From Salinactinospora qingdaonensis (GTDB lineage: Bacteria > Actinomycetota > Actinomycetes > Streptosporangiales > Streptosporangiaceae): 34,017 nt of DNA. Under the pieces are notes generated by a model that was not told the DNA's origin, made no database searches, and worked only from the letters and a program-made list of their open reading frames with translations. This document shows, one piece after another, positions 7,106 through 16,052 of the stretch. The stretch is taken from the NCBI RefSeq assembly GCF_039539445.1, contig NZ_BAABDD010000043.1:1-34017 (forward strand), written 5' to 3'. The first letter of the stretch is position 1, and every line of letters starts with the position of its first letter. The position numbers and the translations under genes are program-made.

Positions 7106-9571
7106 CTAGCGTGTGGAGACGGTCAGGGGGGCTGTGATGGGAGTGTCGGCGTAGGAGCGGCCGATGTGGAGCCGGTACTCGCCCGGCGCCAACTGCCAGG
7201 CGCGAGCGTTGGCGTCCCAGGTCTCGGCGGCACGGCGGGGCAGGGTGACCTCGACTTGGGCGGTCTCGCCGGGGACCGCATCAACGGTGGTGAACCCGGC
7301 GAGCCACCGCACCGGCCGCTGTGGCTCGGGCTCGACGGGGCCGAGGTAGACCTGGACGACCTCGCGTCCGGTCCGCTCGCCGGTGTTGGTCAGCCGTACC
7401 TGCACCGTAGCCAATTCCGGGTCGTCGGCCGGTGCCACGGCGGCGCCGTCGTAACGCCAGCTCGTGTACCCCAACCCGTGTCCGAACCAGTAGGCGGGTG
7501 GGGCCGCAGCGCGCTCCCAAGCGCGGTAACCGATGAAGATCCCTTCCTCGTAGGGCAGGGCACCGTCAGTGGGCTCGACGGCGAGCACGGGGACGTCGCC
7601 CTCCCGGTTGGGCCAGGTAGTGGGCAGCCGCCCGCCCGGTTCGGCCGTACCCAGCAGTACATCGGCCAGCGCGTGGCCGATCTCTTGGCCGCCGAACCAG
7701 CTCAGCAGGACCGCGCTGACCTGTTCACGCCATGGCATGAGCACGGGCGAGCCGGCGTTGACCACGGCGATAGTGCGCGCGTTGGCCTCGGCGACGCGGG
7801 CGACGAGCTCGTCTTGGCGGCCCGGCAGCGCGAGGGTCTCGCGGTCGAAGCCTTCGGACTCGACTTGGGCGGTGGTCGCGGCGATCACGATGGCGACGTC
7901 AGCGTCGGCAGCGGCCTGCACCGCCTCGTCGATCATCTCCTCCTCGGAGCGCTTGGGGGTGGAGTGGCCCAGCGTGAAACCGAAGAAGGTGAAGCCGCCC
8001 ATGGCCGGCGGGGAGGTGAGCCGTACCGAGACGGTGACGGGCTCGCCCGCGGTCAGCTCGACGGTGCGGCGGGTCTCGGGCGGGTTCAAAAAGGCCGCAC
8101 CGGGGTCGTCACCGTCGGGGTACTGGTCGCCGTCGTGGACTGTCTCGCCGGCCACGGTGAGCCGGTAGTGGCCCGCCCCGGAGATGGCGAATTCGTGTCC
8201 GCCGGAGACGGTCGGAGTGTGGGTGGTGGTGATCTCGATCGAGGTGACCTGGCTGGGATCGACTCCCTCGGGCGGGCCGTCGGCCCAGCGGGCGGCGCCG
8301 GTGGGGATCTCCTCGGTGGCCAACGGCTGCTCGTCGGCGTCGCGGAAGACCGCGGTGAAGGGGCCTTCCAGCGCCGGGAGGGTGGTGGTGGGGTCGGTGC
8401 CCACGGCGTAGGTCAGCTCGACGTCGGCGGGTAGGGCGGCGCGCAGCCCTTCGAGGGGGGAGACCGTGTGCTCGGCGTAGACGGTAGCGCTGCCGCCGCC
8501 GCTGGTACGGGCTTCCTGGGCCGCCAGCCCGATGAGGGCGATCTTGCGCACGCGGGAGGCGTCGATGGGCAGCGCTGCGTTCTCGTTGCGCAGTAGCGTG
8601 CAGGAGCGGGCCGCCATCTCCCGGGCGATCTGGCGGCTGTCGACCTCGGCGGGCAGGGCCGCGGCGGGTACGGCGGGCTCGACACCGTCGAGGGCGCCCA
8701 CCCGCGCGGCTAGGCGCAGCACGCGGCGCGCCATCTCGGTGACGGCCGCTTCGGGAACCCGGCCCTCCCGCACGGCGGCGACGAGCTTGTCCCCGTAAAC
8801 CGTGTCGGGCCCGGGCATAGCCACGTCCATCCCGGCCAGGGCACAGCCCACGGTGTCACGGGCGGCCGTCCAGTCGGAGACGATGAAGCCGTCGAAGCCC
8901 CACTCGTCGCGCAGTACGGCGTTGAGTTCGGCGTGCTCGGTCATGGTGGGGCCGTTGACGGAGTTGTAGGCGGCCATGATGCCCCACGCCTGGGCGTTTT
9001 TGACGATGGCCTCGAAGGGGGCCAGGTAGAGCTCGCGCAGCGTGCGCTCGTCGACCTGAACGTCGACGGTGAACCGGTCGGTCTCAGAGTCGTTGGCGAC
9101 GAAGTGCTTGACGGTGGTGGCGACCCCGCCCTCCTGCACGGCGGCAACGTAGGCGGTGCCGATCTCACCGGTGAGGTAGGGATCTTCGGAGTAGCACTCG
9201 AAGTGCCGGCCGCCGCGAGGGCTGCGGTGGAGATTGACGGTGGGGGCCAGCAGCACGTGGGCGCCCTTGCGGCGGGCTTCCTGGGCAAGCAGGTGGCCGC
9301 CGCGGCGGATCAGCTCCCGGTCCCAGGTGGCGGCCATGGCGGTGGGACTGGGCAGTTGCACCGAGGGGTCGTCGGAAGACCAGCGCTCGCCGCGGACGCC
9401 GACGGGACCGTCGGACATGACCAGGCGAGACAGTCCGATGTCGGGATTGGGGGCGATCGACCATGCGCTGGCTCCCCCCAACAGGTGGGCCTTGCCGGTG
9501 AGGTCGAGCTCGGCGAGGGCCTGCTCCACTCGCCGTTCGCGCTGGGCCTCCGCGGACTGTGGCTGTGTCAT
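7106..9571 (-). CDS. GH3 beta-glucosidase with PA14 and Fn3-like domains
   Basis: An 821-aa cytoplasmic-type GH3 beta-glucosidase; no signal peptide is seen. The GH3 N-terminal barrel carries KHFVAND (155-161) and the nucleophile Asp in VSDW (Asp233). The GH3 C-terminal domain is interrupted by a PA14-like insertion (about 350-500), and the last 80 residues form the fibronectin III-like domain. The ATG at 9571 follows AGGAGTGAA. The longer open frame upstream runs through the operator region and is not coding. It would hydrolyse cellobiose and other beta-glucosides released by secreted cellulases, such as the GH9 enzyme at the window's right end. It is divergent from a TetR regulator with a shared operator. 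Confidence 0.95.
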   Translation of the reverse strand: MTQPQSAEAQRERRVEQALAELDLTGKAHLLGGASAWSIAPNPDIGLSRLVMSDGPVGVRGERWSSDDPSVQLPSPTAMAATWDRELIRRGGHLLAQEARRKGAHVLLAPTVNLHRSPRGGRHFECYSEDPYLTGEIGTAYVAAVQEGGVATTVKHFVANDSETDRFTVDVQVDERTLRELYLAPFEAIVKNAQAWGIMAAYNSVNGPTMTEHAELNAVLRDEWGFDGFIVSDWTAARDTVGCALAGMDVAMPGPDTVYGDKLVAAVREGRVPEAAVTEMARRVLRLAARVGALDGVEPAVPAAALPAEVDSRQIAREMAARSCTLLRNENAALPIDASRVRKIALIGLAAQEARTSGGGSATVYAEHTVSPLEGLRAALPADVELTYAVGTDPTTTLPALEGPFTAVFRDADEQPLATEEIPTGAARWADGPPEGVDPSQVTSIEITTTHTPTVSGGHEFAISGAGHYRLTVAGETVHDGDQYPDGDDPGAAFLNPPETRRTVELTAGEPVTVSVRLTSPPAMGGFTFFGFTLGHSTPKRSEEEMIDEAVQAAADADVAIVIAATTAQVESEGFDRETLALPGRQDELVARVAEANARTIAVVNAGSPVLMPWREQVSAVLLSWFGGQEIGHALADVLLGTAEPGGRLPTTWPNREGDVPVLAVEPTDGALPYEEGIFIGYRAWERAAAPPAYWFGHGLGYTSWRYDGAAVAPADDPELATVQVRLTNTGERTGREVVQVYLGPVEPEPQRPVRWLAGFTTVDAVPGETAQVEVTLPRRAAETWDANARAWQLAPGEYRLHIGRSYADTPITAPLTVSTR

Positions 9572-9709
9572 TTCACTCCTGTTCGCTGGAACTGGAACCG
9601 TTTTGACGTTGTTGTCGGGGTGCTTGTGCCAGGGCATGCCGCGTTTTCGCTGCGGTGGCCGGACGGGGGGCGACGAGTGGCAGTGGTGGAGGGCACCTGC
9701 CCATAATTT

Positions 9710-9731
9710 ACCTACTGAGTACTCGGTAGGT
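9710..9731. promoter_or_regulatory. TetR-type operator in the GH3/TetR divergent region
   Basis: A 22-bp near-perfect palindrome has arms ACCTAC and GTAGGT around the centre GAGTACTC, with one mismatched pair; flanking T/A bases extend it to 24 bp. It lies 138 bp upstream of the beta-glucosidase start and 116 bp upstream of the TetR start. Length and symmetry suit a TetR-family dimer. The binding protein is inferred to be the adjacent regulator. Confidence 0.75.
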
Positions 9732-9847
9732 ATCGTAAATGGTGACTGCTGAAATGGGAAGGTTCCCAGCGCGCCGCGGTGAGCATGCGGGGCCCGCACC
9801 GCAGTGAACAGCGGTAATCTCGGGCGGACGAGCGGGAAGGGCATGAG

Positions 9848-10447
9848 TTGGCAAGCAACGAGGAAACCCCGCGCCGAGGTCGAGGGCGCCCACCGGGAAA
9901 CCGGAGAGACGAGATCCTGCGCGCAGCGCTGGAGGTCTTCGCCGAGAGCGGTTTCAACGGCGCCTCGTTGGCCACCGTCGCCGAACGGGTCGGGCTGACC
10001 CAACAGGGGTTGCTGCACTACTTCCCGAGCAAGCAGCAGCTTCTCGTGGCGATGCTCGACAAGCGCGACGAACTCGACCGGCAGCCGCAGCGGTTCTCAC
10101 CGGAGGAGCTGGTCAACGTCGTGCAGCGCAACGCCGAACGGCCCGGCATCGTGCAGGTCTACACTGTGCTGTCCGCCGAGAGCGTCACCGAGAACCATCC
10201 TGCACGCGAGCACTTCGCCGCCCGCTTCGCCGACGTTCGGCAGCGCTTCGCCGCCATCTTGCGAGAGAAGTATGGCGACCACCTCCCCGGCGGGGTGAGC
10301 GCCGACGAGGGGGCCACGCTCCTCGTGGCTGTCATGGATGGTCTGCAATTGCAGTGGCTACACGCCCCCGACGAGATCGACATGCCGGATTCGGTGGCGG
10401 CGATGCTGCGCTTGATGACCGGCGACTCTGTCCTTTCGGGGGAGTGA
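9848..10447 (+). CDS. TetR-family transcriptional regulator
   Basis: A 199-aa protein. The N-terminal helix-turn-helix spans about residues 20-65 (RRDEILRAALEVFAESGF, ASLATVAERVGLTQQGLLHY, FPSKQQLL), followed by an all-helical ligand domain. The TTG at 9848 is the most upstream start giving the usual short basic N-terminus (RRGRGRPPG); a nearby ATG at 9843 is out of frame. It is transcribed divergently from the GH3 beta-glucosidase, with a palindromic operator between, so it probably represses that gene and itself. The inducer would be a glucoside or its product, but this is inference. Confidence 0.92.
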   Translation: MASNEETPRRGRGRPPGNRRDEILRAALEVFAESGFNGASLATVAERVGLTQQGLLHYFPSKQQLLVAMLDKRDELDRQPQRFSPEELVNVVQRNAERPGIVQVYTVLSAESVTENHPAREHFAARFADVRQRFAAILREKYGDHLPGGVSADEGATLLVAVMDGLQLQWLHAPDEIDMPDSVAAMLRLMTGDSVLSGE

Positions 10448-10581
10448 CGCCCCGGCGCCACGCCGGCGACGCTCCGCCCCCACCGGCACCAAACCGGTGC
10501 CCGCCCACCGGCCGTCCTCGCTGCCTTCCGTTACCGCCGCTCGTCCCCGGCCAACAGCACCGACAGCGTGGGGGTTTCCCA

Positions 10582-10618
10582 TCGCTCGTGCCTCGATCGC
10601 TGCGCGATCTCGGCAGCC
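10582..10618 (-). repeat. Dispersed palindromic repeat, inverted copy
   Basis: The reverse complement reads GGCTGCCGAGATCGCGCAGC then GATCGAGGCACGAGC. It is the same core as at 189-235, with loop GCA instead of GAA. Confidence 0.8.
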
Positions 10619-10804
10619 AGGGGTGGACTGTGTCCGGGGCGGGCGCCACAACCTGGCGTCATCCCCAGGGAGAAAATCCTCTACCCCGCAAATGAGCTGC
10701 ACCCAGGAACAGACGCCACACCCACCCCCATATTCCAAGGAGCACCCCCTCCCACCCCACAAGCGAGCCCCACCCAGGGACAGAGGCCACAACCTGGCGT
10801 CGTG

Positions 10805-11176
10805 TCCCGACCTAGAGCAGCATCACCCCACCCCGACAGCCACCCACGTCGCGGAGAGCGGACTACCCGCTGTCGCATCCCGACCTAGAACAGCACCACC
10901 CCACCCCGACAGCCACCCACGTCGCGGAGAGCGGACTACCCGCTGTCGCANNNNNNNNNNNNNNNNNNNNNNNNNNNNNNNNNNNNNNNNNNNNNNNNNN
11001 NNNNNNNNNNNNNNNNNNNNNNNNNNNNNNNNNNNNNNNNNNNNNNNCGCTGTCGCATCCCGACCTAGAACAGCACCACCCCACCCCGACAGCCACCCAC
11101 GTCGCGGAGAGCGGACTACCCGCTGTCGCATCCCGACCTAGAACAGCACCACCCCACCCCGACAGCCACCCACGTC
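10805..11176. repeat. 73-bp tandem repeat array with assembly gap
   Basis: Units starting TCCCGACCTAGAACAGCACC begin at 10805, 10878, 11058 and 11131, giving a 73-bp period on each side of the gap. Each unit contains the small hairpin AGCGG-ACTAC-CCGCT. The first unit has two or three substitutions; the others are identical where visible. The N run (10951-11047) starts exactly at a unit boundary and resumes 10 bases before the end of a unit. There are no unique spacers, so it is not a CRISPR array. Confidence 0.9.
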
Positions 11177-11210
11177 GTTTGCGGTCGCCTCAGCCACCGC
11201 GCCCCCTCAG

Positions 11211-11290
11211 GCTGCCGAGATCGCGAAGCGATCGAGGCACGAGCGGACGGCACCACTTCCCCACCACCGGCTTGACATCCCCATAGAAAC
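11211..11290 (+). repeat. Dispersed palindromic repeat with second module
   Basis: 11211-11250 repeats the GCTGCCGAGATCGCGAAGCG core and GAGGCACGAGCG. 11269-11290 repeats the GGCTTGACATCCCCATAGAA module. The two modules occur in the same order as at 189-303. Confidence 0.8.
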
Positions 11291-11852
11291 CTCCGATGCC
11301 TTCCGCAGGCTGGCCTCTACTGGCCAGAGAGTCCGCCGTTTTGGTCTTGACTCGAAAGGATTGACGAGGACCGGAACGGAGGCGGCGGCTGCGGACCAAG
11401 GGCTGCACCACGCCCCGCCCCACCTTGCCTGTCGACGATTTCCGCTGAAAAACGCCGTGGAGCTGAGAGAGGCGAACGGTCCACCCCGCTGCTATTACGC
11501 AACAGCGCAGGAATACCCCAATTCCAACCAAACTACGCATGCCCGAAACCCGCACCTGCCCCGGAGAGGGCGCAACCGGCTACATCCAGCACGATGGCCG
11601 CCATACCAGGGCAAAAGCGAATAAAAGGCGTTGGCTAGGTAGTGAGCTGATGAAATTTGACAAATCAGCGACAAAGCTCAACCATCATCAATACGATGCT
11701 GCGGAGGAAAGTCGGTTCCACCCCGGCCAGTAGCGTCTACCGAACGATCGGAGCGACACACCTGCTCTGTCGGTCCTCCAATACACCTACGCCGCAGGGA
11801 TTACCGTTTCCCACCGCAGGGCTAGCCCCTGGTTGTCGTGAACAAGTGAGCG

Positions 11853-12692
11853 ATGAGCCCCCCTATGAATCTCTCCGCCGGGAGCAACGGATCTAACGCT
11901 CCGATCTGGACGCAGACGCCGATCAACACCGCCGAACCCAGCATCGCCCGCGTCTACGACGCGGTGTTGGACGGCAAGGACAACTTCGCCGTCGACCGCG
12001 AGATCGCCCGGAAGTTCCTCCAAATCCCTGGCGCCAACCAGATGCCCTGGGACAACCGCGCGTGGTTGGAGCGGGTGACGCGCTGGCTCGTCGGGGAGGG
12101 CGGCATTCGCCAGATCATCGATCTGGGCTCAGGGCTCCCCACGACCTCCAGTATCCATGAGTTCGCCCGCGAGGTCGCTGACGACGTGCGCGTGGCCTAT
12201 GTGGACAACGATCCCATCGTCTTGGCTCACGGCCGCGCCTTGCTCGCGGTTGACGACAACACCACCGTCATCACCGGTGACGTGTGCGACGACGAGTCGA
12301 TCTTCGCCAATCCCGAACTGAGGGGGCTCATCGACCTCAACGAGCCCTTCGCGGTGATCGTGGCCAGTGTGCTGCACCACCTGCCCGACGGCGAGGACCA
12401 GCGCATCGCCGCCGCGCTGCGCGAACGTCTAGGACCGGGGTGCTACCTCGCCTTCGCCAACTTCCACGATCCCGGTGATCCCCGTGCCCGCGAGATCGAG
12501 AACGCTCTCGTCGAGGGGGGCTTGGGCTCAGGCTGGATGCGCCCCTATCCGCAGCACCGCATGTACTTCGGCGACCTCGATCTCGTCGCACCGGGGCTGT
12601 GCCCGGTCAACGAGTGGCGCCCTGACGACGCGACCCGCACCGACTCCCCCGTCCACCACCTCTATATCGGTGGTGTGGGCAAGCGCACCTAA
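11853..12692 (+). CDS. SAM-dependent methyltransferase, Methyltransf_19 (DUF574) family
   Basis: A 279-aa protein of the actinobacterial DUF574 / S-adenosyl methyltransferase family. Recognisable parts are NTAEPSIARVYDAVLDGKDN near the N-terminus, the SAM-binding motif IIDLGSGLPTTSSIHEF (about residues 88-104), VAYVDNDPIVLAHGRALL, and the late motif VIVASVLHHLPDGED. The start is ATG at 11853; an internal ATG four codons later is also possible. Streptomyces and Nocardiopsis carry many paralogues and the substrate is unknown. It is monocistronic and followed by a stem-loop. The family is sure; no specific reaction can be given. Confidence 0.92.
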   Translation: MSPPMNLSAGSNGSNAPIWTQTPINTAEPSIARVYDAVLDGKDNFAVDREIARKFLQIPGANQMPWDNRAWLERVTRWLVGEGGIRQIIDLGSGLPTTSSIHEFAREVADDVRVAYVDNDPIVLAHGRALLAVDDNTTVITGDVCDDESIFANPELRGLIDLNEPFAVIVASVLHHLPDGEDQRIAAALRERLGPGCYLAFANFHDPGDPRAREIENALVEGGLGSGWMRPYPQHRMYFGDLDLVAPGLCPVNEWRPDDATRTDSPVHHLYIGGVGKRT

Positions 12693-12751
12693 GGAGAGCC
12701 GCAAGCGGTGAGGCCGGGGGTGAGCGTGTTGAGACGACACCACCCCGCCAC

Positions 12752-12785
12752 GGGCGCGCAGCGGCCAGCGGCGACCGGCGCGCCC
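12752..12785 (+). terminator. Possible terminator after the DUF574 methyltransferase
   Basis: Arms GGGCGCGC (12752-12759) and GCGCGCCC (12778-12785) flank an 18-base loop, 60 bp past the stop codon. There is no U tract. Confidence 0.45.
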
Positions 12786-14347
12786 GTCGCACACCCTGCA
12801 CGGGTGGACGGCACACCCCCGTCCCCTTCGGAGGCGACGACTCAGCCCGACAGAGTGGGGAGGCGGCGGGCGTCACCGAGCCGGCGCCGTGGGGCACCAT
12901 AACGGGGCGCGTGTGTCAAGCCCCCAGGGATCGCGGCCCCTTATGTCACACAGCGTTGTCACTGAGCGAGAAATCCGCTGGGAGTAGGGGAAACGCTGCC
13001 CTCGCAAGCACGGGCGGGCGGACACTCTGACCAGGGACGCGACCGGAGAGCGCCTGGCTGGGGCGAGGGTGAGCGCGTCGAGACGGCCGTGTGGTCGCAG
13101 GCTGCAAAATCCCGGTTCGGCGCGCTCAGTTCCGGAGCGTCCCTCTCGAAAGACGACGGCACAGCGAAGCAGCGTCGGCACCGTCAAAACCGCGGTGGAG
13201 TTGTGTCGCCACCGCTATCTGGCTAGGCGGGCGTCGGCTGATCTTCACGGCCAGAGCCAACGGTTGCCACTCCCCCGGATATGACACGTGCATGCGCGAT
13301 CGCCAACGTTTCGCGCCCGCCGTGTAACCCGTTTCTCAATGCGGGATCACTAATGTTTCGTGAACCTTTGATAAAGCGATGAAATATCTTCACAATCATC
13401 GCCCTACAGCCGGACATGAGACCCGATCTGGCCTTCGCGCAACAGCTCTCGGGGCGCACCGTGCCTGTTCCAGCCGGTTTCGCGGCACAGTTGTTCTTCG
13501 CTTCATTACAGTCCGCGAGAGCCAGCACTACGAGCCCTCAACAAAAAAGAAAAAAGAAAATTTAATACCGTGTTAACTGGGGAAAGTTCTATTTGAGACT
13601 AATTCTGCAATCATCCCAAAAACAAATCACATCGCCCCACACACGGCTATCGTCCCCCCGGCGACGACGGCACCCGAAGCACCAATCCGAGTTTTATTAT
13701 TTTTCGCGAAAACGGCTTTCTTATTCCCCCTGAAAAGCTCCCTAATTTCCCCTCACAAGAGGGGCGATCGAGTCGCAACCCAGCACATCCATAGTACAAA
13801 TGTTCGAACAAAGCGTGAATGTGACGAAGGTGAGAAGGGAGACCTATCACACAGCGTGTGACTCCAAACTTTCTCAGCGGACTCCCAGAAAACACAGAGG
13901 GTATTGTTGGGAAGGCGAATTATAAAGGAGCGGACTCTGCGGACAAGGGGTGGGGTGGGTGGCCTCGTGATGAAGCAGCAGGAGTAACCTGCCATAGCCA
14001 GCGATACCGGTCGCACCGGTTGAGCAACAATCACAACAAACCACCGCGTCGACAGTCACTCACCTTCGTTCTTGGCGAATCGTGAGGGGACTTCCCGTGC
14101 CTACGGGCCTCTGGGCGCCTTTCGAGTCGCCTTGATCGGTTCCCGATGGCGACTGATCGCCGCGGGTTACCAACATGTCACCCGTTTCACTATCTGGTCA
14201 TGTGCCAGAGGGAAGACGAAAGACGCGGGGGAGTGCGAAGGCGCGCTCCACCTGGGGTTTCGCTGGGTCGGGGTCGACTCAAGATGAATCGACTCCGATG
14301 AGGACTTGCGTTTGATGCCGATTGCTGCTGTTAAATGGTTAGGTGCG

Positions 14348-14389
14348 AAGTTCCGCCCCTGCCACGTCTGAGCTGTGTCAGGGGAACTT
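14348..14389 (+). promoter_or_regulatory. Leader stem-loop just before the betaine gene ribosome-binding site
   Basis: AAGTTCC (14348-14354) pairs with GGAACTT (14383-14389). CCTG (14358-14361) pairs with CAGG (14379-14382) after a three-base bulge, and the loop is 17 bases. It ends 9 bases before the AGAGGAG Shine-Dalgarno at 14398-14404, which places it well for translational or attenuation control. Function is inferred. Confidence 0.55.
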
Positions 14390-14411
14390 GCGAGTGTAGA
14401 GGAGTCAAACG

Positions 14412-16052
14412 ATTAGAGGTCAGGATCAGCAGTTCTTTGGTAATGACCCGCTAGCAGTTCGTGACACCGATCACTACACCGAGGAATACGTCACAGGGTT
14501 CGTCGACAAGTGGGACGAGCTGATCGACTGGAAGGGCCGTTACGAAAGCGAAGGCAGCTTCTTCGTCGATCAACTCAAGGCCCGGGGCGTCAAGAAGGTC
14601 CTTGACGTCGCCACCGGGACCGGTTTCCACTCCGTGCGGCTACTTGAGGAGGGCTTCGACACCGTCAGCGCCGACGGTAGCCCCGAGATGTTGGCGAAAG
14701 CCTTCGCCAACGGCTACTCCTACGGCGGCCACATTCTTCGCGTGGTCAACGCTGACTGGCGCTGGCTCAATCGCGACGTGCACGGCACCTACGACGCGAT
14801 CATCTGTCTGGGTAATTCCTTCACCCACCTGTTCTCGGAGGGCGACCGGCGTAAGGCACTGGCGGAGTTCTACGCCATGCTCAACCACGACGGTGTCCTG
14901 ATCATCGACCAGCGCAACTACGACGCGCTGCTCGACGGTAACTACGGGAACACTCACACGTACTACTACTGCGGGGAAGACGTCGCCGCCGAGCCCGATC
15001 ACGTGGACGAGGGCCTGGCGCGGTTCGTCTACCGCTTCCCCGACCAGTCGAAGTACTACCTCAACATGTTCCCGCTGCGGAAGAACTACATGCGGCGGCT
15101 CATGCGAGAGGTCGGCTTCCAGCGTATCGACACCTATGGGGACTTCCAGGAGACCTACAAGGGTGGCGACCCGGATTTCTACATCCACATCGCTGAGAAG
15201 TCCTACCTGCGCGAAGGGGAGAACAGCGACCACTACTCCACCGCTGTCCACACCGCGCGGGAGTACTACAACTCAAGTGACGCGGACAATTTCTACTACA
15301 CCATCTGGGGTGGCACCGACATCCACGTCGGCCTGTACCAGACCCCCGATGAGGACATTGCCGCAGCCAGCCGGCGGACTGTCGAGCAAATGGCGAACAA
15401 GCTCGACATCGATGTCAACACCAAGATCATCGACATCGGAGCCGGTTACGGCGGTTCGGCCCGCTACCTCGCCGAGACTTACGGCTGTCACGTAACCTGT
15501 CTCAACCTCAGCGAGGTCGAGAACGAGCGCAACCGTGAGATGAACGCTGAGGCTGGCCTGGACCACCTGATCGACGTCTGGGATGGCTCGTTCGAGAACA
15601 TCAACGCCAACGACGCCGCGTTCGACGTGGTCTGGTCCCAGGACGCCATGCTGCACAGCGGCGACCGGGCTCGGGTGCTGGAAGAGGCGGTTCGGGTGCT
15701 TCGCACCGGTGGGGAGTTCATCTTCACCGACCCGATGGCCGCCGACGGCGCCCGCAAGGACGACCTCCAGCCCATCCTGGACCGTCTGCACCTCGACACC
15801 ATGGGGACGCCGGGCTTCTACCGCAAGGAGCTAGGACGCCTGGGGTTGACCGAGGTGGAGTTTGACGACAACTCGCCGCAACTTCCCGCCCACTACGGCC
15901 GGGTACTGAAGGAGCTGGAAAGCCGCCAGAGCGAGCTGGAGGGCAAGGTCAGCGCCGAGTACCAGGAGCGGATGAAGAACGGTCTGCGCAACTGGGTCAA
16001 CGGCGGTAACGCCGGCCACCTGGCGTGGGGAATCTTCGTGTTCCGCAAGTAA
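14412..16052 (+). CDS. Fused glycine/sarcosine and sarcosine/dimethylglycine N-methyltransferase
   Basis: A 546-aa fusion of two SAM methyltransferases that converts glycine stepwise to the osmoprotectant glycine betaine. The N-terminal GSMT domain has motif I VLDVATGTGFHS (residues 63-74), GNSFTHLF and DTYGDFQETY. The C-terminal SDMT domain has IIDIGAGYGG (339-348), VTCLNLSEVENERN and VWSQDAMLHSGDR. The closest match from memory is the Actinopolyspora halophila fusion enzyme, including its N-terminal FG-NPL-VRDTDHY. An in-frame TAG sits at 14397 and no ATG, GTG or TTG follows until 14634, which would remove 74 residues including SAM motif I. ATT at 14412, seven bases after AGAGGAG, is therefore the best start. 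The protein ends WGIFVFRK. Confidence 0.93.
   Translation: MRGQDQQFFGNDPLAVRDTDHYTEEYVTGFVDKWDELIDWKGRYESEGSFFVDQLKARGVKKVLDVATGTGFHSVRLLEEGFDTVSADGSPEMLAKAFANGYSYGGHILRVVNADWRWLNRDVHGTYDAIICLGNSFTHLFSEGDRRKALAEFYAMLNHDGVLIIDQRNYDALLDGNYGNTHTYYYCGEDVAAEPDHVDEGLARFVYRFPDQSKYYLNMFPLRKNYMRRLMREVGFQRIDTYGDFQETYKGGDPDFYIHIAEKSYLREGENSDHYSTAVHTAREYYNSSDADNFYYTIWGGTDIHVGLYQTPDEDIAAASRRTVEQMANKLDIDVNTKIIDIGAGYGGSARYLAETYGCHVTCLNLSEVENERNREMNAEAGLDHLIDVWDGSFENINANDAAFDVVWSQDAMLHSGDRARVLEEAVRVLRTGGEFIFTDPMAADGARKDDLQPILDRLHLDTMGTPGFYRKELGRLGLTEVEFDDNSPQLPAHYGRVLKELESRQSELEGKVSAEYQERMKNGLRNWVNGGNAGHLAWGIFVFRK

Larger units (their letters stand above)
10448..11852. other. 1.4-kb repeat-rich non-coding region
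   Basis: No gene is supported. The region contains an inverted copy of the dispersed repeat (10582-10618), short degenerate repeats (CCACAACCTGGCGTC at about 10647 and 10791), a 73-bp tandem array interrupted by Ns (10805-11176), and another dispersed repeat copy with its second module (11211-11290). The remainder (11291-11852) is unremarkable apart from an AT-richer stretch near 11630-11700. Open frames here translate to low-complexity Pro/His/Arg and have no ribosome-binding sites. Confidence 0.7.
12693..14411. other. 1.7-kb non-coding region ahead of the betaine synthesis gene
   Basis: No supported ORF. A 22-bp imperfect direct repeat occurs at about 12717 and 13065 (GGTGAGCG.GT.GAGACG). 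From about 13500 to 13960 the DNA becomes strikingly AT-rich, with A tracts near 13540-13565, unlike all neighbours. A perfect inverted repeat TCACAC-AGC-GTGTGA lies at 13847-13861; a related sequence, TGTCACACAGCGTTGTCAC, is near 12944. A 10-bp palindrome TGTTCGAACA lies at 13801-13810. A short upstream frame (ATG 14335 to TAG about 14451) overlaps the betaine gene start but has no Shine-Dalgarno. No known riboswitch was recognised. Confidence 0.6.

Noticed and set aside
6977..8434. 485-codon plus-strand open frame opposite the GH3 gene
   Set aside because: It is antisense to a certain beta-glucosidase and translates to Gly/Arg/Val low-complexity sequence; an artefact of high GC.
10805..11176. 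Possible CRISPR array
   Set aside because: The 73-bp units are contiguous with no unique spacers and no cas genes; it is a plain tandem repeat.
13858..14085. 75-codon frame in the betaine gene leader
   Set aside because: No Shine-Dalgarno, overlaps a palindrome, and composition is not protein-like.
13000..14411. Glycine or SAM/SAH riboswitch before the betaine gene
   Set aside because: Biologically attractive, but none of the conserved core sequences of those classes could be found by eye.
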